From Immundisolibacter sp049322795 (lineage in GTDB: Bacteria > Pseudomonadota > Gammaproteobacteria > Immundisolibacterales > Immundisolibacteraceae): a DNA stretch of 64,000 nt. Below the pieces are notes generated by a model. The model saw only the letters and a program-made list of their open reading frames with translations. It was not told the DNA's origin and did not search any database. The position numbers and the translations under genes are program-made. Location of the stretch: positions 1 through 64,000 of the forward strand of contig JBMOQH010000005.1 of assembly GCA_049322795.1 (NCBI GenBank), given 5' to 3'. Below, piece after piece: positions 52,245-62,686 of the stretch (the first letter of the stretch is position 1; each line of letters opens with the position of its first letter).

Positions 52245-54116
52245 ATGAGGCCATACACACGTTCGATCATTGAGCTGTTCGATGGCAAGAAACGCTACCT
52301 AATTCCGCTGTACCAGCGTCAATATGCTTGGAGTGTCTCGCCGCAACTTGAATTGCTGTGGGAAGACATCGAGCGTGCGGCCGCACGGCTGAAAACCGAC
52401 CGGCACTCGGCGACGCCCCACTTCATGGGCGCCATTGTCATTTGTCAGATCAAGACGTTCGGAAAGCAGGTCCAAGCTTTCGAAGTTATCGATGGACAGC
52501 AACGACTGACCACCTTCCAACTGCTGCTCGCTGCTCTGAGGGACGTGGCGAACGCGCATGGCTCGGCCTATGGTCACGAGGTCAACAAGCTGCTATTCAA
52601 CGATGGCGTGATGGAAACGCCCGAGGTTGAGCGCTTCAAATTGTGGCCTACGCTCACAGACCGACGGGCCTTCGTTCACATGGTTGATCCGACGGCTGAC
52701 CTGGACGCACTCGGCGCGGCTGAGAAAGATGAGGATGGTGTCGTTCGACCTGCGAGCGCGGCTCATGCCTGGTTTAAGGTGCAGATTGAAAAGCACGTTA
52801 TGGCTGACGGCGCATTCGACCTGTTCCGGCTGGAAAAGCTGTTCGAGGCGCTGCGCGATGGGCTGGCAGCCGTTTCTATCGAGTTGGAGGGTGGGGACGA
52901 TCCGCAGACAATCTTCGAGACGCTCAACAGCCGCGGCGTGGATCTATCGGCGGGCGACTTGATGCGAAACTTTATTTTCCAGCGCGCCAAGGGACTCGGC
53001 CAGGAGCATGGCTCACTGAAGATCGACGATCTTTATTCCAAATTCTGGCTACCGCTCGACAGCTGGTTCTGGCGCGTAGAGGACGCGCGGGGGCGTCAGG
53101 CTAGGCAGCGGTTGGATTGGATGTTGGTCGATCATCTCTCGATGAAACGGGCCGAAGTCGTGTCGGTACATCATCTCTTCGAAAATTATCGGCGTTGGAT
53201 TTTGAACGATGCGCCATTCCCCTCCGTTGAGCAGGAGTTGGTGTCGATATCGAACAGCGCAACAATCCTTCGCCGGATCGCAGAGCAGAGCACTAATGAT
53301 GTGCTCGGGCGCTTCGGACGATTTGCCCGGGCATTCGATGTCTCCACAGCGATGCCGCTGGTGCTGTATTTGGCGACTGATGGCGAGGCTGGTGACGCTC
53401 TTGCTAGTGCTGTCGCGATGATCGAGGCGTTCATCCTGCGACGTGACATCTGCGGATTGACGACGAAAAACTATAATCGGCTGTTCATCGATGTGCTGGA
53501 CAAGGTTCGGCGTTCAACTCTACCGCTGCTGCCGGCGCTGGAGGTGCAGCTTTCCCTTGGCGACAGCGACATCAACCGCTGGCCGAGCGACGAGGAATGG
53601 AGGGCGGCATGGCTAGGCCAGGATCAGTACAAGAACGCTCGCCAACCACGATTGCGCTATCTCTTCGAAGCGATCGAGAAAGCCAAACGGTCAGCACTCA
53701 GCGAGGAGATCGAGATCAGGTCTGAATTGACCGTCGAGCACATCATGCCGCAAAAGTGGCAGCAGCATTGGCCGGTGCCCAGGTTCGACCATCTGGCAGA
53801 AGGTGAAGTTGATCTTGACCAGCTGGTGCATGAGACGGAACGGGCTCAAGCGATTAACAAGCTTGGCAATTTGACGCTGCTGACCCATGCGTTGAATGTC
53901 ACAGTGTCGAATGGTCCGTTTTCGGTCAAAATGCCGGCCGTGAAATCCCATGCCAGCCTGGCGTTAAACCGAGAACTAAACGCCTTCGACCATTGGGATG
54001 AGGAAACGATCTTAAAGCGCGGCCAAGCATTGTTCGCGGTGGCCCAGAAGATTTGGCGTGGGCCGCTCGCACGCGAGAAAGCCTTGTCGACAGAAGTCCC
54101 GGTCGCCGTAGCGTAA
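52245..54116 (+). CDS. GmrSD-like DUF262/DUF1524 protein (putative phage defence nuclease)
   Basis: The 623-residue protein has an N-terminal DUF262 (ParB/GmrS-like) domain with IPLYQRQYAWS (20-30) and the nucleotide-site VIDGQQRLTTFQ (81-92), and a C-terminal DUF1524 His-Me/HNH-type domain with E498-H499-I-M-P and N542 in NKLGNLTLL. Single-chain GmrSD proteins are type IV restriction enzymes that cut glucosylated hydroxymethylcytosine DNA; related ones recognise other modifications. Base composition is lower in GC than its neighbours, and it sits just after a tRNA gene, both suggesting horizontal gain. The ATG at 52245 has a GGCGGGA site. Confidence 0.85.
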   Translation: MRPYTRSIIELFDGKKRYLIPLYQRQYAWSVSPQLELLWEDIERAAARLKTDRHSATPHFMGAIVICQIKTFGKQVQAFEVIDGQQRLTTFQLLLAALRDVANAHGSAYGHEVNKLLFNDGVMETPEVERFKLWPTLTDRRAFVHMVDPTADLDALGAAEKDEDGVVRPASAAHAWFKVQIEKHVMADGAFDLFRLEKLFEALRDGLAAVSIELEGGDDPQTIFETLNSRGVDLSAGDLMRNFIFQRAKGLGQEHGSLKIDDLYSKFWLPLDSWFWRVEDARGRQARQRLDWMLVDHLSMKRAEVVSVHHLFENYRRWILNDAPFPSVEQELVSISNSATILRRIAEQSTNDVLGRFGRFARAFDVSTAMPLVLYLATDGEAGDALASAVAMIEAFILRRDICGLTTKNYNRLFIDVLDKVRRSTLPLLPALEVQLSLGDSDINRWPSDEEWRAAWLGQDQYKNARQPRLRYLFEAIEKAKRSALSEEIEIRSELTVEHIMPQKWQQHWPVPRFDHLAEGEVDLDQLVHETERAQAINKLGNLTLLTHALNVTVSNGPFSVKMPAVKSHASLALNRELNAFDHWDEETILKRGQALFAVAQKIWRGPLAREKALSTEVPVAVA

Positions 54117-54215
54117 ACGGTGCTGTGCGATGCAGCGTCATCGCGCTATAGCCTGATTATCGCTATTGGTCACGGCCCGCCAGTGCGAAGCCGCGCCAAT
54201 CGGTAGAGCCCATGC

Positions 54216-54246
54216 AGTCGTGCCGGAAGATGAGGCCGGCACGACT
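54216..54246. terminator. hairpin after katG
   Basis: A perfect 11-bp stem AGTCGTGCCGG/CCGGCACGACT with a 9-base loop, 12 bases beyond the katG stop. There is no T-run, so termination is only probable. Confidence 0.5.
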
Positions 54247-54258
54247 GACGGTCAGCGA

Positions 54259-56421
<2,163 letters not shown>

Positions 56422-56488
56422 GGCAGGTGCCTCGGTGGGTGACGGGTAGGGGCGGGCGAAACTTAGAGTGCTCGCGTCGATACTGCAA

Positions 56489-56525
56489 ATTGAATTTTTC
56501 GATCGTTTCGATAGTTTCAATCAAT
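56489..56525 (-). promoter_or_regulatory. OxyR-type binding site upstream of katG
   Basis: On the - strand four tetranucleotides occur with exact 7-base gaps: ATTG-N7-CTAT-N7-ATCG-N7-CAAT, against the OxyR consensus ATAG-N7-CTAT-N7-ATAG-N7-CTAT (13 of 16 match). A -35-like TTGCAG (56487-56482) begins two bases further on, then 17 bases and TAAGTT. An activator site abutting -35 is the usual OxyR arrangement. Confidence 0.75.
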
Positions 56526-56670
56526 TCGAGAAGACCCTTGGACGTGATTGCCGCATAACCCTTGGCGCTGCACCGCGCCCGGCGGGCCAGCCGATCCGGC
56601 GCCCCGGACCCGGAATGGGTGGCGGCTATAATCGCCGGCTTTCCACAGTCTCAGAAAAAAGCATTTCATA

Positions 56671-58137
56671 GTGATCAATCGTTTCATCGCGGCCATCAAG
56701 GCCTTTTTCGCACCCTCTCCCGCACCTGCTGCCATCGAACCCGCGCCCACGCCGGAGCCGGCATCACCTCGGCCGTCAGCACCCCGCAAGCGAGGGCAGG
56801 GCGGCAACGCCGGTGCCAAGCAGCCGGCCACCGCCAAGCCGCGGCCGGCGCGCCCGGCGCCCAAAGCGCCCGTACACAACACGGGCTTGCCGTTCGATGC
56901 GCTGGCGCTCGACCCACGCCTGAAGGCGAGCGTGGCTGCGGCGGGTTTCACCCACTGCACTGATATTCAGGAGAAGGCCCTGCCGGTGGCGCTGGCGGGC
57001 TCGGATGTCGCCGGCCAGGCGCAGACCGGCACCGGCAAGACGGCCACCTTTCTGCTGGCGCTGTTCAATCGCCTGTTGACCGAGCCGCCCGCGGCCGGGC
57101 GCCTGCCGACGCAGGTCCGCGCACTGGTGATGGCACCCACGCGCGAGCTGGTGATCCAGATCCATCGCGATGCCCAGGAGCTGGGGGAGGGGCTCGGCAT
57201 CTCGCTCGGCCTGGCCTACGGCGGCGTCGATTACGACAAGCAGCGCGACCAGATCGCCGCGGGCGTGGACGTCCTGATCGGCACCCCCGGCCGCCTGATC
57301 GATTTCCTGAAGCAGGGCGTGTACGACCTCGGTGCCACGCAGGTGGTCGTGCTCGACGAGGCCGACCGCATGTTCGATCTTGGCTTCATCAAGGACGTGC
57401 GTTTCGTCATGCGGCGCATGCCGCCGCCGGGACAGCGCCTGTCGATGATGTTCTCCGCCACGCTCGCCCAGCGCGTGCTGGAGCTCGCCTACGAGCACAT
57501 GCACGAGCCGCAGCTGATCCGCATCGAGCCCGAGAAGGTGACGGTCGATCGCATCCAGCAGCGCATCTATCACACCGCCACGGACGAGAAGATTCCGCTC
57601 CTGGTCGGTCTGCTGCAGTCCTTGCCGGATGCGCGCAGCATGGTGTTCGTCAACACCAAGGTGGAGGCCGAGCGTGTGTGGGGCTACCTGCAGACCAACG
57701 GCATTCCGGCCGGCCTGATGACCGGCGACGTGCAGCAGCGCAAGCGTGAGCGGCTGCTCGAGCAGTTCCGAAAGGGCGAGCTGGCGGCCTTGGTGGCCAC
57801 CGACGTGGCGGCCCGCGGCCTGCACATCGACGGCGTGACGCACGTGTTCAATTACGACCTGCCGCAGGACGTCGAGGACTACGTGCATCGCATCGGCCGC
57901 ACGGCGCGCGCCGGCGCGTCGGGCGATGCCATCAGCTTCGGCTGCGAACGCTACGTGTACTCGCTGCCGGACATCGAGAAGTACATCGGCAAGAAGCTGC
58001 CGGTGGAGCCCGTGCCGGCGGACAAGCTGGTCAAGCCGAAGCCGCGCGTGCGCCTGGCCGCCGAGGATCGCGTGGCGCCCAAGCCGGGCGGCCGCTCCGG
58101 CGGCGCACCGCGACGCAGCCCGCCGCGGCGACACTGA
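56671..58137 (+). CDS. rhlB: DEAD-box RNA helicase, RhlB-like
   Basis: The 488-residue helicase has a Pro/Ala-rich basic N-terminal extension (about 70 residues), then Q motif FTHCTDIQEKALP, AQTGTGKT, PTRELVIQI, DEAD in VLDEADRMF, SAT in FSATL and HRIGRTARAG, and a basic C-terminal tail. Overall it resembles RhlB, the RNA degradosome helicase, though RhlE-type function is possible. It starts with GTG and is divergent from katG. Confidence 0.88.
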   Translation: MINRFIAAIKAFFAPSPAPAAIEPAPTPEPASPRPSAPRKRGQGGNAGAKQPATAKPRPARPAPKAPVHNTGLPFDALALDPRLKASVAAAGFTHCTDIQEKALPVALAGSDVAGQAQTGTGKTATFLLALFNRLLTEPPAAGRLPTQVRALVMAPTRELVIQIHRDAQELGEGLGISLGLAYGGVDYDKQRDQIAAGVDVLIGTPGRLIDFLKQGVYDLGATQVVVLDEADRMFDLGFIKDVRFVMRRMPPPGQRLSMMFSATLAQRVLELAYEHMHEPQLIRIEPEKVTVDRIQQRIYHTATDEKIPLLVGLLQSLPDARSMVFVNTKVEAERVWGYLQTNGIPAGLMTGDVQQRKRERLLEQFRKGELAALVATDVAARGLHIDGVTHVFNYDLPQDVEDYVHRIGRTARAGASGDAISFGCERYVYSLPDIEKYIGKKLPVEPVPADKLVKPKPRVRLAAEDRVAPKPGGRSGGAPRRSPPRRH

Positions 58138-58240
58138 GAACAGGCCGCTCTTATCGTTGGGCAGCGAATGCCGGGCGATGGGGCGGGTGACGCCGTCAGA
58201 CGATTCGTTCGTGCGATCTGCCAGACTGCTCACCGGCATA

Positions 58241-58268
58241 ATTTAACATAATATACATTATGCGCAAT
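58241..58268 (-). other. dif: dif site for XerCD chromosome dimer resolution
   Basis: Read on the - strand, 26 of 28 bases match E. coli dif; only the first two differ (AT for GG). The XerD arm TTATGTTAAAT and the central TGTATA are identical, and the XerC arm reads ATTGCGCATAA. It is an AT-rich island in GC-rich DNA between rhlB and an enoyl-CoA hydratase gene. XerC/XerD act here with FtsK at cell division, so the site marks the replication terminus. The rest of 58138-58444 shows no gene. Confidence 0.95.
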
Positions 58269-58444
58269 AATGGATCGTGTCCCCGAGGGCTGAAATGGGG
58301 GCGCGATGTCGCTTGCCGTGCCCTCGCACGGGGCCGGTTCGCGCCGGCTTATGAACATCCATTAGGCGTTATCCTTGCGTTCGCCGTGCGGACTCGCGTT
58401 CAGCCGCCCCACGTACAACGACACCATTTCCGGCAGGAGGATTC

Positions 58445-59236
58445 ATGTATCAGGGTTACCACCGTCTGAAGTTCCACCGCGACGGCGCCATTCTCACCAT
58501 CGAGATGTCCAACCCGTCGGCGCGCAACGCGGTCGACGCCGCCATGCATGCGGAGCTCGCGCGCGTGTTCACCGAGGTCGCCCAGGACGAGGCAACCCGC
58601 GTGGTGGTGCTGACCGGCGATCCCGAGGGCAAGGCGTTCTGTGCCGGCGGCGACCTCAAGTGGATCGAGAGCATCGAGGGCAAGGGCGAACGCTACGCCG
58701 TGGTGCTCAAGGAAGGTCTGGACATCGTCAAGACCATGGCGGACCTGCGGCAGCCGATCGTGTCCATGATCAACGGCCATGCCATGGGCCTGGGGGCCAC
58801 GGTCGGCCTGTTCGCCGACGTCAGCTTCATGGACGAGGCGGCCAGGATCGCCGACCCGCACGTGTCGATCGGCGTCGTCGCCGGTGACGGTGGCGCCATC
58901 ATCTGGCCGCTGCTGGTGGGCCCCAACCGGGCCAAGGAATTCCTGATGACCGGCGATGCCATGTCAGGCACCGAGGCCGCCGCCATGGGCCTGGTCAACC
59001 ACGCCGTGCCGGCGGCGGAACTGCACGACCGTGCCTACGCCTTCGCCCGCAAGCTGGCGTCCGGGCCGCAGCTCGCCATCCAGCTGACCAAGCGCTCGGT
59101 GAATCTGTTCGTCGGCCAGGTCGTCGAGCAGGTGCTGACGGCCTCGCTCGCCATGGAGGGGCTGACGTTCGCCAGCGCCGACCACCGCGAGGCGCTGCGC
59201 GCGTTCTTCGCCAAGGAAAAGCCGAAGTTCCAGTAA
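58445..59236 (+). CDS. enoyl-CoA hydratase/isomerase (crotonase family)
   Basis: The 263-residue protein has the first oxyanion segment KAFCAGGDLKWI (about 61-72) and the second GHAMGLGATVGLFADVSFMDE (about 112-132). It should hydrate or isomerise an acyl-CoA. A GGCAGGAGG ribosome site precedes the ATG. It is the first gene of an operon-like run of five acyl-CoA and 2-oxoacid genes. Confidence 0.9.
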   Translation: MYQGYHRLKFHRDGAILTIEMSNPSARNAVDAAMHAELARVFTEVAQDEATRVVVLTGDPEGKAFCAGGDLKWIESIEGKGERYAVVLKEGLDIVKTMADLRQPIVSMINGHAMGLGATVGLFADVSFMDEAARIADPHVSIGVVAGDGGAIIWPLLVGPNRAKEFLMTGDAMSGTEAAAMGLVNHAVPAAELHDRAYAFARKLASGPQLAIQLTKRSVNLFVGQVVEQVLTASLAMEGLTFASADHREALRAFFAKEKPKFQ

Positions 59237-59269
59237 GCCGGCTGCTTGCCCTGCCCGCCCGAGAGCACC

Positions 59270-60049
59270 ATGGAAACGATCACTTACGCCATCGACGGCC
59301 CGGTCGCCACGATCACGCTGAACCGCCCGCAGGTCCGCAACGCCATGAACGGGCGGATGATCGAGGAGCTGCGACAGACGCTGGAACAGGTGCAGCTCGA
59401 TCCCGCGGTGCGGGTGGTGGTGCTGCGCGGCGCGGGGCCGGTGTTCTGCGCCGGCGGCGATCTGCGCGACCTGTTCACCGACACCCACCCGGTGGCCATC
59501 CGCAATCTCATCGCGCTGCGCATCCGGCCGCTGTCGCGGGCGCTGGTCACGCTCGACAAGCCGCTGGTGTGCGCCCTGCAGGGCCCGGTCGCCGGCGCGG
59601 GTTTGGCGCTCGCGCTGGCCTCGGACTTCGTGATCGCCACCGAGGAAGCGAGCTTCGTGACGGCCTTTGGCAAGATCGGCGCCATTCCGGACGCCGGCGT
59701 GATGTGGCTGCTGGCGCAGCATGTCGGCCTGATGCGCGCCAAGGACATCGTGATGCGCTCGCGCACGCTCACCGCCGCGCAGGCACTGGACCTTGGCATC
59801 TACACCGAGGTCGTGCCCAAGGCCGGTTTCGAGGACGCGGTGAACGGCCTGGTGTCGGAGCTCGCCGACAGCGCCACGCTGGCCATCACCTTTGCCAAGC
59901 ATGCGCTGCGCGATGCCGTGCGCATGCCGTTCGACGCCTTCATGGACCTCGAAGCCGCCGGCCAGGGCCTGATGCACGCCTCCCACGACCATGCCGAAGG
60001 CGTGCAGGCTTTCCTTGAAAAGCGCCCTCCCCGGTTCACGGGCCGCTGA
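59270..60049 (+). CDS. enoyl-CoA hydratase/isomerase (second crotonase)
   Basis: The 259-residue crotonase has PVFCAGGDLRDLF and GPVAGAGLALALASDFVIATEEASF; GKIGAIPDAGVMWLL follows, recalling PaaG/PaaF-type proteins. It differs from the preceding gene, so the two probably act at different steps. The ATG at 59270 is preferred to an upstream start that would extend into the spacer. The next gene begins one base after its stop. Confidence 0.9.
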   Translation: METITYAIDGPVATITLNRPQVRNAMNGRMIEELRQTLEQVQLDPAVRVVVLRGAGPVFCAGGDLRDLFTDTHPVAIRNLIALRIRPLSRALVTLDKPLVCALQGPVAGAGLALALASDFVIATEEASFVTAFGKIGAIPDAGVMWLLAQHVGLMRAKDIVMRSRTLTAAQALDLGIYTEVVPKAGFEDAVNGLVSELADSATLAITFAKHALRDAVRMPFDAFMDLEAAGQGLMHASHDHAEGVQAFLEKRPPRFTGR

Positions 60050-60050
60050 G

Positions 60051-60506
60051 ATGTCCACGGCCGTTCAATGGTGGGAAGACTACCGCGCGGACTGGACGCT
60101 CAAGACCGGCCGGCGCACGGTGACCGAGTTCGACATCCTGAGCTTCGTCACGCTGGTGGGCATGAACGAGGCGCTGTTCATGGACGCCGAGTACATCGCG
60201 AATGACACGCCGTTCAAGCGCCGCATCGCGCCCGGCGCGCTGGTGTTCAGTTATGCCGAGGGTCTGGTGATTCAGACCGGCCACCTGCACACGGCCGCCA
60301 TCGCCTTTCTGGGTGCGGAACTCAAGATGCAGGGTCCGGTGTATCTTGGCGACACCATCGACGTGACCGTCACGCTCGCCGAACGGCGCGAAACCTCCAA
60401 ACCCGACCGCGGCCTGGTCACCACCCGCAACACCGTGCGCAATCAGTCCGGCCAGCCGGTACTGGAGTATCTGGCCACGCGCATGCTGCGCCGCCGCCCC
60501 GCCTGA
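60051..60506 (+). CDS. MaoC-like (R)-specific hydratase domain protein
   Basis: The 151-residue protein has a hot-dog fold pattern: TVTEFDILSFVTLVGMNEALFMD, then RIAPGALVFSYAEGL and GPVYLGDTIDVTVTLAER. It resembles MaoC dehydratases that hydrate enoyl-CoA with R stereochemistry; the catalytic Asp/His pair is not strictly typical (D28 is present), so a thioesterase-like role is possible. Confidence 0.82.
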   Translation: MSTAVQWWEDYRADWTLKTGRRTVTEFDILSFVTLVGMNEALFMDAEYIANDTPFKRRIAPGALVFSYAEGLVIQTGHLHTAAIAFLGAELKMQGPVYLGDTIDVTVTLAERRETSKPDRGLVTTRNTVRNQSGQPVLEYLATRMLRRRPA

Positions 60507-60534
60507 GCCCCCACCCCACGCTGCGAATACGCTT

Positions 60535-62670
60535 ATGAGTCACGCTTTCACGAACTCCGACATCGCCCAGCTCGAGCACCGCGCCGGCGAGACGCTTTAC
60601 GGCGACGGCGCGCTGGTGGTGCTCAAGGGCCTGCTCGAAGCCGGCATCAGCTACTTCGGCGGCTACCCGGGTGCGCCCACCGCCAACCTGATCGATGCCG
60701 CCGCCGACGCCTACCAGCCGGTGCTGAAGAAGTACGGCGTGTTCGTCGAATCGTCCGCCAACGAAATGTCCGCCGCCGCCATGTGCACGGCGTCGGTGTT
60801 CGCGCCGGTGCGCGGCGCGGTGACCTGGAAGGTGCTCGGCAACGGCGTGTCGACCGACGTGATCGACCACGTGTCGCAGATCGGCCCGATGGGCGGCTGC
60901 GTGCTGGTGGTCGGCGAGGATTACGGCGTGTCCAGCACCACGGTGGCCCAGCGCACGCTGCCCTGGGCCATGAAGTCCGGCATTCTGGTGGTCGACCCGC
61001 GCGCCGACCAGCAGCTGCTGCTGCGCCTGACCCGCGAGAGCTTCGACCTGTCCGAGGCGTCCACTTGCGTAGTCGCGCTGTTGCTGCGTCCGCAGGCCTC
61101 GCACGCCAACGCGCAGGTCACCGTCGGTGACAACCGGGTCGGCCAGTACAACGTCATCAGCAAGCTCAAGGAAGGCATCAAGGATCCGCTGCGCTACCCG
61201 CTGCCGCCGAACACCCAGCGCCAGGAACTCGAGCGCTACCGCGATCGCCTGCCGAAGGCACGCGAGTACATCGTGCAGCACGGCCTGAACGAGGTGTTCG
61301 GTGCTGCCGATGCGCCGATTGGCCTCATCACCCACGGCACGGTGTTCAACACCGTCATGCGCTCGCTGGCCAACCTTGGCCTCGCCGACGAGAACGGCAT
61401 GACCGACCCCGCCATCAGCGTGCTGCAGCTGAACGTGGTCTATCCGCTGTGCGACGATCAGATCGTCGACTTCATCCAGGGCAAGCGCGAGGTGCTGCTG
61501 GTCGAGGAAGGCCAGCCGGATCTGATGGAACAGCAGATTCGCGCCATGCTGCACCAGCGCGGCGTTGCGACGCCCTTTCACGGTCACGACCTGATTCCCG
61601 GCGTGGGGGAACTCGTCCCCGGCCGCGTGCTGCCGGCCCTGTCGGAATTCCTGGCGCGGCTGCTGCCCGACCGCGCGGACGCCATCCGCGCCGTCGCCAG
61701 CGGCTTCATGGACCGCCAGAAGCTCGCCGCTTCGCTGTTCCCGAAGCCGGTCACGCCGCGGCCGCCGACGTTCTGCACCGGCTGCCCGGAGCGGCCGGTG
61801 TTCAGCATGATGAAGATCAACGAAATGATGACCGGCCAGAAGGACTGGCACGCCACCGACGTCGGCTGCTACGGCATGGCGGGCCTGGCCCCGTTCCACA
61901 TGGCCGACTCCAACATGGGCATGGGCGGCGGTCTTGCCGCGGCCACCGCGCTGTCGGCCATGTCCGAGCAGAAGAACGTGTCGGTCGTCGGCGACGGCAC
62001 GCTGTGGCACTCGGCGCTCAACACCTGCGTGGTGAACGGCCTCTACAACAAGCAGGACGCCACCTATCTGGTGCTGGACAACAAGTGGACCGCCATGACC
62101 GGCGCCCACGAGAACCCCAACTCCGGCCCGCAGCTGACCGGCGAGCAGAGCGGCGGCGATTTCAACATCGAGCGCACGTTCCGCGGGCTTGGCGTGAAAA
62201 AGGTCGAGAAGGCCAACCCCTACAACTTCCGCGACTTCCAGAAGAAGCTCAAGAAAATCCAGGCCGATCCCGAGCCGCAGCTCCGGGTGCTGATCTCCGA
62301 GGCCGAATGCCAGCTGCAGCGCCAGCGCACGGTCAGGCCGATGCGCGCCAAGGCCATCGCCGAAGGCAAACGGGTGGAGGTCGAGCGCCTGGGCGTGGAC
62401 GAGGAAGTGTGCGTGGGCGATCACTCCTGCATGCGCGTCAACGGCTGCCCGTCGCTGACGCTCGAGGAATCCCCCAACACCCTCAAGACGGCGCCGGTGG
62501 CGGCCATCGACACCACCTGCGTCGGCTGCGGCGTGTGCGGCGAAATCGCCCACGCGGCGCAGCTGTGCCCGTCGTTCCACAAGGTGACCGTGGTGCGCAA
62601 CGCCAGCCGCTTCGAGCGCTTCATGCAAAAGCTCAGCCAGCGCCTGCTGCCGGCGCTGCGCGCCGCCTGA
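60535..62670 (+). CDS. iorA: indolepyruvate:ferredoxin oxidoreductase, alpha subunit-like (IorA)
   Basis: The 711-residue protein has the pyrimidine-binding domain of 2-oxoacid oxidoreductases (GGYPGAPTANLIDAAAD near residue 42), a thiamine diphosphate motif GDGTLWHSALNTCVVNGLYNK, and a C-terminal iron-sulfur segment CVGCGVCGEIAHAAQLCP (about 662-679). It would decarboxylate an aryl-pyruvate to aryl-acetyl-CoA with ferredoxin. It is followed 16 bases later by the partner subunit. Confidence 0.88.
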   Translation: MSHAFTNSDIAQLEHRAGETLYGDGALVVLKGLLEAGISYFGGYPGAPTANLIDAAADAYQPVLKKYGVFVESSANEMSAAAMCTASVFAPVRGAVTWKVLGNGVSTDVIDHVSQIGPMGGCVLVVGEDYGVSSTTVAQRTLPWAMKSGILVVDPRADQQLLLRLTRESFDLSEASTCVVALLLRPQASHANAQVTVGDNRVGQYNVISKLKEGIKDPLRYPLPPNTQRQELERYRDRLPKAREYIVQHGLNEVFGAADAPIGLITHGTVFNTVMRSLANLGLADENGMTDPAISVLQLNVVYPLCDDQIVDFIQGKREVLLVEEGQPDLMEQQIRAMLHQRGVATPFHGHDLIPGVGELVPGRVLPALSEFLARLLPDRADAIRAVASGFMDRQKLAASLFPKPVTPRPPTFCTGCPERPVFSMMKINEMMTGQKDWHATDVGCYGMAGLAPFHMADSNMGMGGGLAAATALSAMSEQKNVSVVGDGTLWHSALNTCVVNGLYNKQDATYLVLDNKWTAMTGAHENPNSGPQLTGEQSGGDFNIERTFRGLGVKKVEKANPYNFRDFQKKLKKIQADPEPQLRVLISEAECQLQRQRTVRPMRAKAIAEGKRVEVERLGVDEEVCVGDHSCMRVNGCPSLTLEESPNTLKTAPVAAIDTTCVGCGVCGEIAHAAQLCPSFHKVTVVRNASRFERFMQKLSQRLLPALRAA

Positions 62671-62686
62671 TTCCGGAGTCTTTCGA

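Noticed and set aside
51753..54258. A prophage or integrative element bounded by tRNA-Ser attachment repeats
   Set aside because: I found no second copy of the tRNA 3' end downstream and no integrase gene; only the composition and gene content suggest past integration.
58260..58469. A 69-codon frame beginning inside the dif site
   Set aside because: It starts within the XerC arm, overlaps the next gene in another frame and has no ribosome site.
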